64,000 bases of DNA, taken from NCBI GenBank assembly GCA_003278225.1, contig QCGC01000005.1, positions 23,797 through 87,796 of the forward strand, written 5' to 3'. Within the stretch, counting starts at the first letter, position 1; every line of letters starts with the position of its first letter. This stretch comes from Prochlorococcus sp. AG-363-P01 (GTDB lineage Bacteria; Cyanobacteriota; Cyanobacteriia; PCC-6307; Cyanobiaceae). The notes under the pieces were generated by a model. That model made no database searches. It was not told where the DNA came from and was given only the letters and a program-made list of their open reading frames with translations. Of the stretch, positions 28,432 through 40,022 are shown in pieces. The translations under genes and the position numbers were made by a program.

Positions 28432-29184
28432 ATGACATCAAGAGCAAAGTACGAAATCCCTATTGATCGTATAAATCAGCTTAAGTCATTGCTGATGAGA
28501 ATAAAAATCAACCCTAATGAGTATTTTGGAGAAAAAATAAGTCATAATTCAGACGCTATTGATGAAGCATTAACCCATACTTCTGCTCAATTACAATATA
28601 ATCATGAAAACTTGGAATTCCTTGGTGATGCTGTTCTAAGACTTGCAGCCTCAGAATTTATTGAGCAAAAATTTCCCAAGATGAGCGTTGGGGATAGGTC
28701 AGCACTTAGATCTGAACTTGTCAGTGATCGCTGGTTAACAAAAGTTGGAAAAAGTATAAAGATTGATGAGGTATTTGTGATTGGGCCAAAAGCCGCAGGG
28801 GATTCCTCTGCTCTTTCAACACTCCAAGCAGAAGCCACAGAGGCACTAATTGGTGCCATATATAAACACTATAAAGATTTGACTCAAATCCACAACTGGC
28901 TTAATCCTTACTGGGAAGAAGAAAGTTTAAATGTTCTAAATGATCCGTATAGAAACAATTCAAAATCAGCTCTGCAGGAATGGAGTCAAAGCAGAGGATT
29001 TAAGCTGCCAAAATATGATATAAAAGAGCTATCAAAGAAGCATGGAGACCCAAAGAGATTCTTCTGCGAGGTTCATCTAAATGGCCAGATTATTGGGGAA
29101 GGATGGGGAAGGTCTCGCAAAGAAGCAGAAAAACAAGGAGCCGCCTTTGCACTCAAGTTCCTTATCAAAGCTAATAATGAATGA
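28432..29184 (+). CDS. rnc: Ribonuclease III
   Basis: Double-strand-specific endonuclease for rRNA and other RNA processing. The catalytic signature ENLEFLGDAVLRLAASEF is at about residues 58-75, and the second metal-site region reads EATEALIGAIYKHY. A double-stranded RNA-binding domain fills the C-terminus (SALQEWSQSRGFKLPKYD to SRKEAEKQGAAFALK). The 250-residue length fits. Its stop codon lies inside the loop of a 13-bp hairpin terminator. Confidence 0.96.
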   Translation: MTSRAKYEIPIDRINQLKSLLMRIKINPNEYFGEKISHNSDAIDEALTHTSAQLQYNHENLEFLGDAVLRLAASEFIEQKFPKMSVGDRSALRSELVSDRWLTKVGKSIKIDEVFVIGPKAAGDSSALSTLQAEATEALIGAIYKHYKDLTQIHNWLNPYWEEESLNVLNDPYRNNSKSALQEWSQSRGFKLPKYDIKELSKKHGDPKRFFCEVHLNGQIIGEGWGRSRKEAEKQGAAFALKFLIKANNE

Positions 29185-29209
29185 TTTAAGTTATTTATTA
29201 TTAGCTTTG
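29166..29209. terminator. Bidirectional hairpin between rnc and ndhS
   Basis: CAAAGCTAATAAT and ATTATTAGCTTTG form a perfect 13-bp stem around an 18-nt loop that contains the rnc stop codon. It lies between two convergent genes and could serve both. Confidence 0.6.
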
Positions 29210-29218
29210 GTGAGAATG

Positions 29219-29404
29219 TTAAGTCAAGTCAAGATCATCTATAGGGATAGTTATTAATTTGTCCCAATTACCACCTTCAAAAATCACTGCTGCTTTCTTT
29301 CCACTAATCCTTTGAACAAAACCTTTATATCCCTTATAAATAGAAGAAGGATCATTCACTTGAACTGTTGCACCAGGCAAAATTGGTTTAGGGGAATTAG
29401 CCAC
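29219..29404 (-). CDS. ndhS: NAD(P)H dehydrogenase-like complex subunit NdhS
   Basis: A small SH3-like subunit of the photosynthetic NDH-1 complex, which binds reduced ferredoxin for cyclic electron flow. The sequence KPILPGATVQVNDPSSIY followed by GFVQRISGKKAAVIFEGGNWDKLIT is diagnostic of NdhS/CRR31. The ORF track begins at an ATG that overlaps rimM by 51 nt and adds an unlikely N-terminus; the GTG before ANSPKPILPG gives a 61-residue protein of usual size. It has no clear ribosome binding site, so the start is uncertain by several codons. Confidence 0.85.
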   Translation of the reverse strand: MANSPKPILPGATVQVNDPSSIYKGYKGFVQRISGKKAAVIFEGGNWDKLITIPIDDLDLT

Positions 29405-29455
29405 AGATAAAATGAAGAAGCATAAGGTCTGTATCAAAGCATCTAACCATCTCAG

Positions 29456-29989
29456 ATGATTAGCAACGAAACTTGGATGACAGTAGGCAAACTTGTCGCA
29501 CCCCATGGTCTGCGAGGAGAAATCAAAATTAATCCAAGAAGTGATTTCCCAGAACGCTTTACTCAGCCAGGGAAGCGATGGTTACAAAAAACAAAAGAAC
29601 ATGATCCATATGCAATTGAACTACTTTCAGGCAGGCAATTACCAGGGAAAAGAATTTTTGTAGTGCGTTTCGAAGGTGTCAAAAGTCGAACTGAAGCTCA
29701 AGTGCTTATTGGAAATAATCTATTAGTCCCCACTAGTCATCGACCAAAGCTTGCTAAAGGTGAGTTTCATCTCCTTGACCTAGTCGGTTTAGAAGCGAAA
29801 TTAAATCCAGATGAACCTGCTATCGGAAAAGTATCTGATCTGAAAAATGCTGGCAATGACTTGCTTGAAATAGAACTTATAGAAGGTCGAAAAGTATTAA
29901 TTCCATTAGTTGAACAAATCGTACCCTTAATTAAGGTTAAAGAAGGCTGGTTATTACTTACACCTCCAAAGGGACTTCTAGAGTTATAA
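29456..29989 (+). CDS. rimM: 16S rRNA processing protein RimM
   Basis: Ribosome assembly factor for the head of the 30S subunit. Two domains: N-terminal RimM (WMTVGKLVAPHGLRGEIKINP, with the classic GxVGKxxGxxGxxG pattern) and a C-terminal PRC barrel (GEFHLLDLVGLEA... ELIEGRKVLIPLVEQIVPLIKVKEGWLLL). The 177-residue length is usual. ATG start overlaps the longer, rejected version of ndhS. Confidence 0.95.
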   Translation: MISNETWMTVGKLVAPHGLRGEIKINPRSDFPERFTQPGKRWLQKTKEHDPYAIELLSGRQLPGKRIFVVRFEGVKSRTEAQVLIGNNLLVPTSHRPKLAKGEFHLLDLVGLEAKLNPDEPAIGKVSDLKNAGNDLLEIELIEGRKVLIPLVEQIVPLIKVKEGWLLLTPPKGLLEL

Positions 29990-30016
29990 ATTAGAATCAA
30001 AATACAATATATATGT

Positions 30017-31921
30017 TTATTCAACTGTCACACTTTTGGCCAAATTACGTGGCTGGTCAACATCTAAACCTCTATTAGCTGCAATATGATAACTCAGCAA
30101 TTGCATTGGTATAACTGAAAATAAAGGACTAATCCATTCACTAACTTCTGGGATAGGCATTAAAACATCAAAAATTTCTGTTACTGGTCCTTCAGGTGCA
30201 ACACCTATGAGTTTTGCATCACGTGCTTTTGCTTCCTGGGCATTACTTAAAACCTTCTCAAAAACAAGTCCAGGAGTCGCGATTGAAATCACAGGAACAT
30301 ATTTCTCTAACATGGCAATTGGACCATGTTTCATCTCCCCAGCGGGGTAACCCTCTGCATGTATATAACTAATTTCTTTCAACTTAAGTGCACCTTCTAA
30401 AGCAATCGGATAGTTAATTCCACGTCCTAGAAAAATAACATTTTGGGTGTCTGAAAACGATGGGGCTAAATTTGCAGCAATCTCATCATGTTGCCGAATC
30501 AAAGCATGTAATTGACTTGGGAAACATCTAAGTTCATCCCTCAATGTAATCAAATCATGAGTTGAGCGGTTCTTTCGTTTAGAAGCAAATGCAATTGCTA
30601 AACCATAAAAAGTCAACAACTGGCCCAAGAAAGTCTTTGTTGCTGCAACTCCTACTTCCAATCCTGCCCCAATATCTAAAATGTATGGAACTTGTCTTGC
30701 AATTGAACTATCTATCCGATTTGTAATACCCAGCTGCTTAGAAGCAAATAAAGCACCGCCATGAAGCTTCCTTCTTTGATCCTCCATTATTAATGCAGAA
30801 AGTGTGTCAGCCGTCTCACCAGATTGAGTAACTCCTATGGTCAAAGTGTTAGGAGTTAATGGCGGCGGTGCATAACGAAATTCACTTGCATAAAAAACCG
30901 TAGTAGGTATTCCAGCGAACTGTTCCAATAGATAAGCTCCAACCATTGCTGCATGACGACTAGTTCCACAAGCCAAAATTTGTATATTCTCAACACCTTT
31001 ATAAAAAGAATCTCTAAAAGGAAAGGCCACAGGGTCTTCTCCTGGTAAGCCCAAGGGAAGATGTCGATCAACCCAGAGACTTGCAATCTCAGATTGCTCA
31101 TAAATTTCCTTCAACATAAAGTGACGAAAATGCCTCTTAGTGGCTTCATCTTCCTGACTTTTTAATAACGAAGGACTTCTTTGTTGACGGTTACCACCAC
31201 TATCAAATAGCTCAATTCCCAAAGGTGATAAAAGCGCAATCTCTCCATCTTCTAAAGGCAAAATAGTCCTTGTAAAACCTGCCAATGCTGGAGTATCACT
31301 TGCACATAAAAATTCTCCTTCTCCAAGTCCAATTAATAATGGAGCTTGTTTTTTAGCTACAACTAAGGCATCTGGAACCTCTTCCCATAAAACTGCCAAT
31401 GCATACGCACCTTTTAACTGCAAAGAAACTTTTCTAACAGCCTCTAAAAGCAATGCGCTATTAGCAGGTTGTCCATCACTTCTGAGCAAACAAAGTTCGC
31501 GAGATATCAAATGAGGAATAACTTCCGTATCAGTATCAGATACAAAATGAACACCTTCTTCCTCAAGACTCTTACGCAAAGATATGTGGTTTTCAACAAT
31601 TCCGTTCTGAACTACAGCCAATCCTCCTGATGAGTCCCTATGAGGATGAGCATTCCGCTCTTCTGGTTTGCCATGAGTTGCCCAACGGGTATGGCCAATT
31701 CCTAAGTAACCAGGAGCCCCTTTCTCATCAACCAAATTCATAAGATTGGCCAACTTTCCATTGGCTCTAAGACATCTTAAAAAACCTTTGGATGATTTAG
31801 AAGATGATTTTATTGTTGCTAGACCAGCTGAGTCATAGCCTCTGTACTCAAGACGCTTTAATCCCTCCAACAGCAGAGGGGCTGCTGGTCTAGAGCCAAT
31901 TACAGCAACAATTCCACACAT
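30017..31921 (-). CDS. glmS: Glutamine-fructose-6-phosphate aminotransferase (isomerizing)
   Basis: Makes glucosamine-6-phosphate, the first step to UDP-GlcNAc for peptidoglycan and lipopolysaccharide. The 634-residue protein starts MCGIVAVIG, where Cys2 is the glutaminase nucleophile, followed by RLEYRGYDSAGLA, LGIGHTRWATHG and HPHRDSSGG. Two SIS sugar isomerase domains follow (ILACGTSRHAAM and IFLGRGINYPIALEGALKLKE), ending NLAKSVTVE. No glmS ribozyme is visible upstream. Confidence 0.97.
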   Translation of the reverse strand: MCGIVAVIGSRPAAPLLLEGLKRLEYRGYDSAGLATIKSSSKSSKGFLRCLRANGKLANLMNLVDEKGAPGYLGIGHTRWATHGKPEERNAHPHRDSSGGLAVVQNGIVENHISLRKSLEEEGVHFVSDTDTEVIPHLISRELCLLRSDGQPANSALLLEAVRKVSLQLKGAYALAVLWEEVPDALVVAKKQAPLLIGLGEGEFLCASDTPALAGFTRTILPLEDGEIALLSPLGIELFDSGGNRQQRSPSLLKSQEDEATKRHFRHFMLKEIYEQSEIASLWVDRHLPLGLPGEDPVAFPFRDSFYKGVENIQILACGTSRHAAMVGAYLLEQFAGIPTTVFYASEFRYAPPPLTPNTLTIGVTQSGETADTLSALIMEDQRRKLHGGALFASKQLGITNRIDSSIARQVPYILDIGAGLEVGVAATKTFLGQLLTFYGLAIAFASKRKNRSTHDLITLRDELRCFPSQLHALIRQHDEIAANLAPSFSDTQNVIFLGRGINYPIALEGALKLKEISYIHAEGYPAGEMKHGPIAMLEKYVPVISIATPGLVFEKVLSNAQEAKARDAKLIGVAPEGPVTEIFDVLMPIPEVSEWISPLFSVIPMQLLSYHIAANRGLDVDQPRNLAKSVTVE

Positions 31922-32002
31922 TGTTAAGCCTGTAAAAACAGGCTGTGCTTACCCATTTGGTTTATGAAAATAACCGAAAGGGGCGAAAAAGGGAATATCT
32001 GA

Positions 32003-32269
<267 letters not shown>

Positions 32270-32386
32270 CTATAAAAACTTTACTCTGCTTAGTCGAAAT
32301 TAAATACATTCGTGCATCTGCCGTCACTCTTGTTAACTACTTACCATCAACACATAGAATGCAAAGTCTGGTTTTATCAGGTATTT

Positions 32387-32629
32387 ATGGCTCAGGAAGC
32401 GATCCTAGAAAAAGTTCGTTCTATTGTTTCAGAACAACTCAGTGTTGAAGCCGGTGAAGTGAAGCCGGATTCAAATTTCCAAAACGACCTTGGAGCTGAC
32501 TCACTCGACACAGTGGAGCTAGTAATGGCTCTCGAAGAAGCCTTCGACATCGAAATCCCTGACGAAGCTGCTGAAGGCATTGCCACAGTCGGTGATGCTG
32601 TTAAGTACATAGAAGACAAGCAATCTTGA
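32387..32629 (+). CDS. acpP: Acyl carrier protein
   Basis: An 80-residue acidic carrier for fatty acid synthesis. The phosphopantetheine serine lies in [17 protein letters not shown]. The ORF track is longer; the ATG before AQEAILEKV is chosen because it gives the standard ACP start. It is followed after 7 nt by fabF, an operon order conserved in many bacteria. Confidence 0.97.
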   Translation: MAQEAILEKVRSIVSEQLSVEAGEVKPDSNFQNDLGADSLDTVELVMALEEAFDIEIPDEAAEGIATVGDAVKYIEDKQS

Positions 32630-32636
32630 GGATCTA

Positions 32637-33884
32637 ATGGTGGAGGGTCTTCATCGCGTTGTGGTCACTGGCCTCGGCGCGATTACACCTATTGGCAATA
32701 CCGTCGAGGAATACTGGGACGGTCTTACTGCTGGCCAAAATGGTGTGGCAGGAATAACTCTTTTTGATGCTTCCTCACATGCCTGCAAATTTGCTGCTGA
32801 GGTCAAAGAACTTGACCCAACAGGAATTCTGGAACCGAAAGAATCTAAGAGATGGGATCGGTTCTCAAAATTCGGAGTAATTGCAGCAAAGGAAGCTTTA
32901 TCAAATTCAGGTCTCATAATTGAAGAAAGCAATGCCACACGAATTGGCGTAATCATTGGCTCTGGAGTTGGTGGATTATTGACTATGGAAACTCAATCCC
33001 ATGTCCTAGCTGACAAGGGTCCCTCAAGAGTGAGCCCTTTTACAGTGCCGATGATGATTCCAAATATGGCCACAGGGCTTGCCGCTATTGCACTAGGAAC
33101 AAAAGGTCCTAGCTCAGCAGTGGCTACTGCATGCGCAGCAGGTTCTAATGCAATAGGTGACGCATTTCGTTTACTACAACACGGAAAAGCCGATGCAATG
33201 GTTTGTGGCGGAGCCGAAGCAAGTATCACGCCGTTAGGTGTGGCTGGATTTTCCAGTGCAAAGGCCCTTTCATTTCGCAATGCTGATCATTTAACTGCAA
33301 GTAGACCCTTTGATGCTCAACGAGATGGTTTTGTCATCGGCGAAGGCAGCGGAATGTTAGTTCTGGAAACACTTGAACACGCACAAAAAAGAGATGCAAC
33401 TATTCATGCTGAGGTTGTTGGATATGGAACAACATGTGATGCACATCACATAACTGCTCCATCTCCAGGCGGAATCGGCGGTGCAAATGCCATTCGGCTA
33501 GCACTAGAAGATAGTCAACTTAGTCTCGACAGAATCGATTACATCAATGCCCATGGAACTAGTACACCTGCAAACGACAAAAACGAAACATCCGCAATTA
33601 AATCTGTTTTTGGCCAAAAAGCTTATGAGATCCCTGTTAGTTCTACCAAGTCAATGACTGGACATCTGCTTGGAGGATCAGGGGGAATTGAAGCCGTGGC
33701 TTGTGTTCTATCAATCCAAAATGGAGTAGTGCCTCCAACAATCAATTATTCAAACCCAGATCCTGATTGTGATTTGGATTATGTCCCAAACATAGCCAGA
33801 GATCACCTTGTCAAAGCAGTTCTATCTAACTCTTTTGGATTTGGAGGCCATAACGTTTGCCTGGCTTTCCGGCAGATGATCTAA
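32637..33884 (+). CDS. fabF: 3-oxoacyl-[acyl-carrier-protein] synthase II
   Basis: Condensing enzyme for fatty acid elongation. The 415-residue protein has the active-site cysteine in VATACAAGSNAIGDAF, and histidines in NAHGTSTPANDKNET and STKSMTGHLLGGSGG. The GFGGHNVCLAF motif is at the C-terminus. ATG start 7 nt behind acpP, so the two are cotranscribed. Confidence 0.97.
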   Translation: MVEGLHRVVVTGLGAITPIGNTVEEYWDGLTAGQNGVAGITLFDASSHACKFAAEVKELDPTGILEPKESKRWDRFSKFGVIAAKEALSNSGLIIEESNATRIGVIIGSGVGGLLTMETQSHVLADKGPSRVSPFTVPMMIPNMATGLAAIALGTKGPSSAVATACAAGSNAIGDAFRLLQHGKADAMVCGGAEASITPLGVAGFSSAKALSFRNADHLTASRPFDAQRDGFVIGEGSGMLVLETLEHAQKRDATIHAEVVGYGTTCDAHHITAPSPGGIGGANAIRLALEDSQLSLDRIDYINAHGTSTPANDKNETSAIKSVFGQKAYEIPVSSTKSMTGHLLGGSGGIEAVACVLSIQNGVVPPTINYSNPDPDCDLDYVPNIARDHLVKAVLSNSFGFGGHNVCLAFRQMI

Positions 33885-33939
33885 AAACCGCTCTGCCTCA
33901 AACTTTTTCATCAACAATCACTAAATCCCAATTTTTAAA

Positions 33940-35949
33940 ATGGTCGCTGCGCCAGCTTCTCTCGACACGCTCTGCATCAACAGCATCAGGATGCTGGCAG
34001 TCGATGCGGTTAACAAATCCAATAGCGGTCACCCTGGTCTCCCAATGGGTTGTGCTCCTATGGGTTATGCACTGTGGGACAAAGTCCTTCGTCATAACCC
34101 CAAAAATCCACAATGGTTCAATAGAGACCGCTTTGTTCTCTCAGCTGGTCATGGCTGCATGTTGCTTTATGCGTTATTACACCTGACTGGATATGACTCT
34201 GTAACCATTGAAGACATCAAACAATTTCGCCAATGGGGAGCTCGCACGCCAGGACATCCTGAAACGTTTGAAACACCTGGTGTAGAAGTGACTGCGGGAC
34301 CCTTAGGAGCAGGTATTTCCAATGCAGTAGGCCTAGCAATTGCAGAAGCCCATTTGGCTGCAAAATTCAATAAGCCAGATTCAAAAATTGTTGATCATTT
34401 CACCTACGTAATCATGGGTGATGGATGTAATCAAGAAGGTGTCTCATCAGAAGCTTGTTCATTAGCGGGACACCTAAAATTAGGCAAGCTTATTGCTCTC
34501 TATGACGACAACCAGATAACCATTGATGGTCGAACAGATGTTTCTTTTACAGAAGATGTGCTTAAGCGCTATGAAGCATACGGCTGGCATGTTCAACATG
34601 TTCCTAACGGCAATACAGATGTAAGTGCCATTGCGACAGCACTGGAGACAGCTAAAGGGGTTACTGATAAGCCATCAATTATCAAAGTCAGCACAACAAT
34701 TGGTTATGGATCACCAAATAAAAGTGATACTGCGGGAATTCATGGAGCACCACTTGGCGAAGAAGAAGCAAGTCTGACTCGTCAACAACTTGAATGGTCA
34801 TATGAGCCTTTTGAAGTCCCCGAAGAGGCCTATAACCAATATCGCAAGGCAATCACAAGAGGGAATCAATTAGAAACTGAATGGAATCAAAACCTTGCTA
34901 ATTACCGCAATAAATATCCTCAAGAATCAGCTGAATTTGAAAGAATGTTGCGTGGTGAACTTCCAAATGGCTGGGAAAAAGATCTACCTACCTACACGGC
35001 TGCAGACAAAGGTCTTGCAACTCGTAAACATTCACAAATCTGCCTTGGGGCTCTAGGTCCAAATCTCCCTGAACTTATAGGAGGATCTGCCGATTTAACT
35101 CACTCCAACTACACCGATATCAAAGGTGAAACAGGTTCTTTCCAACCTGCAACCCCAGAAAAACGTTATTTACACTTTGGTGTACGTGAACACGCAATGG
35201 CCGCGATTCTTAATGGCATCGCATACCACAACAGTGGACTAATTCCTTACGGAGGAACATTTCTAGTCTTTGCAGACTATATGCGTGGATCCATGAGACT
35301 CTCTGCCTTGAGCGAGCTCGGGGTGATTTACGTCCTTACACATGACTCCATTGGTGTTGGTGAAGACGGCCCAACCCACCAGCCCATCGAAACAATTCCT
35401 TCACTCCGAGCAATGCCAAATATGCTGGTATTCCGTCCTGGGGATGGCAATGAAACTAGTGGGGCTTATAAAATTGCCATTCAAAACAGAAAACGTCCAA
35501 GTTCTCTATGCCTAAGTAGACAAGGCATGGTCAATCAACCCAACTCATCTATCGAGAAAGTTGCACTTGGAGGATATGTACTAGAGGATTGCGAAGGTAC
35601 TCCAGAGCTGATTTTTATTGGGACTGGAAGTGAGCTTGATCTCTGCGTACAAGCTGCCAAACAACTTTCCAATGAAGGGCGAAAAGTGCGAGTAGTTTCA
35701 ATGCCATGTGTAGAGTTATTTGAAGAGCAAAGTGATGCATATAAACAAGAAGTATTGCCCACTTCAGTTCGTAAGCGAATAGTCGTTGAAGCTGCAGAAA
35801 CCTTTGGCTGGCATAAGTACATCGGATTAGATGGAACGAGTGTCACAATGAGTCGATTTGGAGCATCTGCTCCAGGTGGCACCTGTATGGAAAAATTTGG
35901 ATTCACAGTTGAAAATGTACTTTCCAAGGCCAATGATTTACTAAATTAA
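33940..35949 (+). CDS. tktA: Transketolase
   Basis: Thiamine-diphosphate enzyme of the Calvin cycle and pentose phosphate pathway. The 669 residues include [35 protein letters not shown], the cofactor motif [15 protein letters not shown] (GDG...N), and the C-terminal pyrimidine-domain segment [17 protein letters not shown] with the catalytic glutamate. A hairpin at 36007-36041 follows it. Its cofactor pathway gene thiC lies next door, convergent. Confidence 0.97.
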   Translation: MVAAPASLDTLCINSIRMLAVDAVNKSNSGHPGLPMGCAPMGYALWDKVLRHNPKNPQWFNRDRFVLSAGHGCMLLYALLHLTGYDSVTIEDIKQFRQWGARTPGHPETFETPGVEVTAGPLGAGISNAVGLAIAEAHLAAKFNKPDSKIVDHFTYVIMGDGCNQEGVSSEACSLAGHLKLGKLIALYDDNQITIDGRTDVSFTEDVLKRYEAYGWHVQHVPNGNTDVSAIATALETAKGVTDKPSIIKVSTTIGYGSPNKSDTAGIHGAPLGEEEASLTRQQLEWSYEPFEVPEEAYNQYRKAITRGNQLETEWNQNLANYRNKYPQESAEFERMLRGELPNGWEKDLPTYTAADKGLATRKHSQICLGALGPNLPELIGGSADLTHSNYTDIKGETGSFQPATPEKRYLHFGVREHAMAAILNGIAYHNSGLIPYGGTFLVFADYMRGSMRLSALSELGVIYVLTHDSIGVGEDGPTHQPIETIPSLRAMPNMLVFRPGDGNETSGAYKIAIQNRKRPSSLCLSRQGMVNQPNSSIEKVALGGYVLEDCEGTPELIFIGTGSELDLCVQAAKQLSNEGRKVRVVSMPCVELFEEQSDAYKQEVLPTSVRKRIVVEAAETFGWHKYIGLDGTSVTMSRFGASAPGGTCMEKFGFTVENVLSKANDLLN

Positions 35950-36006
35950 GAAAATAACTATTTATAGCTTTATTTTAATTAGTCGATAAGAATATATATA
36001 GCTTAG

Positions 36007-36041
36007 ATTCAGAAGGTTTTCTAATAAGAAGCCTTCTGAAT
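36007..36041. terminator. Hairpin between convergent tktA and thiC
   Basis: ATTCAGAAGG and CCTTCTGAAT pair over 10 bp, and the 15-nt middle can add a short inner stem (TTCT/AGAA). It sits between two convergent genes and may end both transcripts, though no T-run is attached. Confidence 0.55.
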
Positions 36042-36086
36042 TAAGAGTTAATGATAGATATTTGAATTAGAGTTAATTAGTCAGTC

Positions 36087-37487
<1,401 letters not shown>

Positions 37488-37539
37488 CTAAAAAATAAAA
37501 AAGAGTTTTGGGGCCTCTCAGCAAAGATCACGATTTTTC

Positions 37540-37628
37540 ACTTCCCTTTGCCAGAGCAACCCGGATCAGGTTCAGAGGGTGTGATCTCAGCCAATCAACA
37601 AGCTAAAGCTTGCATGGCACCCCTAGTG
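37540..37628 (-). promoter_or_regulatory. TPP riboswitch (THI element) of thiC
   Basis: On the minus strand the leader reads CTAGGGGTGCC, then GGCTGAGATCACACCCTCTG, AACCTGATCCGGGTTG and CTGGCAAAGGGAAG, the conserved parts of the thiamine pyrophosphate aptamer. It ends about 55 nt before the thiC ATG, leaving room for an expression platform that I could not resolve into clear alternative stems. Confidence 0.93.
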
Positions 37629-37813
37629 GTGTATAAAACCTAGCTCTATTTCATTGATCAGGCCGCAATGTATTTACTAAAAAGAATGCTTCACACGCAA
37701 ATCAAGACAAAGTGAAGCTCAAGAAAATAATGAGAAGCAGGAAGGAGAATGTATTAAAAAAACAAATACTCTAAGCAAGTATATTTTTACAATCAATTGT
37801 TAAAGCTTCAAAA

Positions 37814-38032
37814 TTACTCTTCATCTATACTTTGATCACGCAGTGTCAAAAAAAGCTTGTGCCTACGCCTGCGGCGTTTTAAAAAGCCACTAATTATTAG
37901 TCCAGCTCCAGCAAGCAAAGCAGGCAAAGATTGCAACCTTTCACTACCTTCTCTTTGAAATAATCCCATAGCTGCAACAATGATTAAAAGCGGTGCAGCT
38001 AGTGATAGCAATCGATCACCAGAACTCTTCAT
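37814..38032 (-). CDS. Small membrane protein, DUF3188-like
   Basis: A 72-residue protein with two hydrophobic helices (LLSLAAPLLIIVAAMGLF and ALLAGAGLIISGFL) linked by a short loop, then a strongly basic KRRRRRHK and an acidic tail. The pattern fits the cyanobacterial DUF3188 family as I remember it; no function is known. The basic stretch puts the C-terminus in the cytoplasm. Its start overlaps the stop of the amidohydrolase gene by 4 nt, the end of a four-gene chain from ruvB. Confidence 0.65.
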   Translation of the reverse strand: MKSSGDRLLSLAAPLLIIVAAMGLFQREGSERLQSLPALLAGAGLIISGFLKRRRRRHKLFLTLRDQSIDEE

Positions 38033-39225
38033 AACGAATTAGCACCGCATATGGGATGATCAGTCATCCATTTATAAAGAGTGACTATAAGTACTTCTAT
38101 CGCCACCGAAAGACTCTTCTCATCCAAACAAAACTGCCCATTATGCAAAGGGGCACAACCATTGACGCCGGCCACACCTAAACGAAACATAGTGCCTGGA
38201 ACACCTTGCAATAATTCTGCAAAATCTTCTGCTCCTAAAGAAGGATAATCTAATCTCAATACGTTATTTTTTCCAAGCACAGAAACAGCACTGGTTTCTA
38301 ACAAACTAGTTAAATCAGGATCGTTATAAACAATTGGGGTGATGCATCGATAGTTAACTATTGCTTTTCCACCAAAACTTGAGCAGATTGACTGAACTTT
38401 ACCCTCAATCCATTGTGGTAATTCCGAATGCACAGACTCATCTAAGCAACGAACTGTTCCAACAAGCTTTACTCGATCGGCAATAACATTAAACGCCTTC
38501 CCTCCTTCAATTCTTCCAAAGCTAATTACAACAGGATGCAGAGGGTTTAAAAGGCGACTGATCGACTCCTGCAAACCACCTATGACCTTTGAAGCAATCC
38601 AAATAGCATCGATAGCCTGATGAGGTCTAGCACCATGTCCTCCTTCTCCAAGAATTTCTATTTCCAATTCTCCTGCTGCTGCAGTAAGGCTTCCACTGCG
38701 CACGCCTATTTCACCAACAGACAATTCAGGACATACATGTACACCGAAAAGTGCATGTAAGCCCTCAGTAGCTCCATCTGCACGCATCCAACGTGCGCCT
38801 TCTGCTATTTCTTCTGCAGGCTGAAATAAAATCCGAACACCAGAGAGTAACTGGCTCTGTTCTGCTAATACCCTGGCCACTCCAAGTCCTATACAAGTAT
38901 GCAAGTCATGCCCACAGGCATGCATCAGACCTTGCCGAGTAGATGTATATTCCAAACCAGTTTGCTCTTCAATTGGTAATGCGTCCATATCAACCCTTAA
39001 CCCAACCAAAGGGCCATCGGTAGGACCAAGTTCTGCGACTACACCTGTACGACCTACACCCTCACGCACTCGCCACCCATAACTTCGAAGCTCTCCTGCA
39101 ACTAATGCAGCAGTCTGATATTCACTGCCACTTAACTCAGGATGGGCATGCAAATGTCGTCTTAATTCAATCAACTCTAATAAAAAATGATTGAAACGTT
39201 CATTAGAAATCTTGCAAGGATTCAT
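38029..39225 (-). CDS. M20 family amidohydrolase
   Basis: A 398-residue zinc-dependent amidohydrolase of the HipO / IAA-amino-acid hydrolase type. Metal site residues are seen in MHACGHDLHTCIGLG and FQPAEEIAEGARWM, and the dimerisation domain is GGHGARPHQAIDAIWIASKVI. The C-terminal LDYPSLGAEDFAELL and PLHNGQFCLDE are also typical. Likely substrates are N-acyl amino acids or peptides. It overlaps the TPR gene upstream and the DUF3188 gene downstream by 4 nt each. Confidence 0.92.
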   Translation of the reverse strand: MNPCKISNERFNHFLLELIELRRHLHAHPELSGSEYQTAALVAGELRSYGWRVREGVGRTGVVAELGPTDGPLVGLRVDMDALPIEEQTGLEYTSTRQGLMHACGHDLHTCIGLGVARVLAEQSQLLSGVRILFQPAEEIAEGARWMRADGATEGLHALFGVHVCPELSVGEIGVRSGSLTAAAGELEIEILGEGGHGARPHQAIDAIWIASKVIGGLQESISRLLNPLHPVVISFGRIEGGKAFNVIADRVKLVGTVRCLDESVHSELPQWIEGKVQSICSSFGGKAIVNYRCITPIVYNDPDLTSLLETSAVSVLGKNNVLRLDYPSLGAEDFAELLQGVPGTMFRLGVAGVNGCAPLHNGQFCLDEKSLSVAIEVLIVTLYKWMTDHPICGANSL

Positions 39226-40022
39226 GAATTCTCCAAAGCTAAAAATGCCAAAAGATCTTTAGTTGGCTCCGGAGGCCAACGACGTATTTTCAATAACCAG
39301 TCTTGCCGCTTATAACGATTATCCAATCCAACCGCGGCAGCCCAATTACTTTTCGCTTCACCCAAAAAACCCTTGTGCCATAAAAGGGCACTAAGAGCAG
39401 CTCTTGCATCCGCAAACATTGGATACTTCTGAACAATTCCTCGAAGCTCTAACTCCGCTTGATCTAAATGGCCAAGCTGATACAACGTTAGAGCTTGATT
39501 GGATAAAGCTAAGAGAAAATCTGACTTAGCCAAAGATGCCCTATTAAAAAATTCTAAGGCTTGTATCCAATTTGCCTTAGAAAGGCTAATGCTCCCAAGG
39601 TTATAAAGAGCATATGGATTCTCAGGATTGCGCTTAAGAATCCAGTTAAATTCAGTTTCAGCATCATCCCATAAATTCAAAGCTGCCGCCGCGAGCCCCC
39701 GATCTAAATGCGACTTAAATTGATATGAGAAAAAACCTGTTGAACTAATTTTATCCGATATTTCTTCCTCAAAGTTTTGAAGTGCAAAAGACCTGAAATA
39801 AGTCTTTGACCCAAATGAATATTGTGGGCAGTCTTCAAATAGTTGTTCCCAATATGACAAAGCTTCTACAAACTCAGCTTTTTTACTAGCTTGATGCGCT
39901 TCTTCAAAAATTGATGAACATTGCATCGCAAACAATGCACCTGGATTGACAATCAACCACAAAATCAAAGAAGTCTTCAAGAGAAAGGAAAAAAGACTTT
40001 TATAAACAGATTCAAATTTCAC
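39222..40022 (-). CDS. Tetratricopeptide repeat protein, exported or membrane-anchored
   Basis: A 266-residue protein starting at GTG, whose first 32 residues hold a hydrophobic stretch ([23 protein letters not shown]) that reads as a signal peptide or anchor. Several TPR units follow, for instance [37 protein letters not shown] and [25 protein letters not shown]. Its GTGA start overlaps the ruvB TGA. TPR proteins serve as protein-protein scaffolds; partners are unknown. Confidence 0.85.
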   Translation of the reverse strand: MKFESVYKSLFSFLLKTSLILWLIVNPGALFAMQCSSIFEEAHQASKKAEFVEALSYWEQLFEDCPQYSFGSKTYFRSFALQNFEEEISDKISSTGFFSYQFKSHLDRGLAAAALNLWDDAETEFNWILKRNPENPYALYNLGSISLSKANWIQALEFFNRASLAKSDFLLALSNQALTLYQLGHLDQAELELRGIVQKYPMFADARAALSALLWHKGFLGEAKSNWAAAVGLDNRYKRQDWLLKIRRWPPEPTKDLLAFLALENS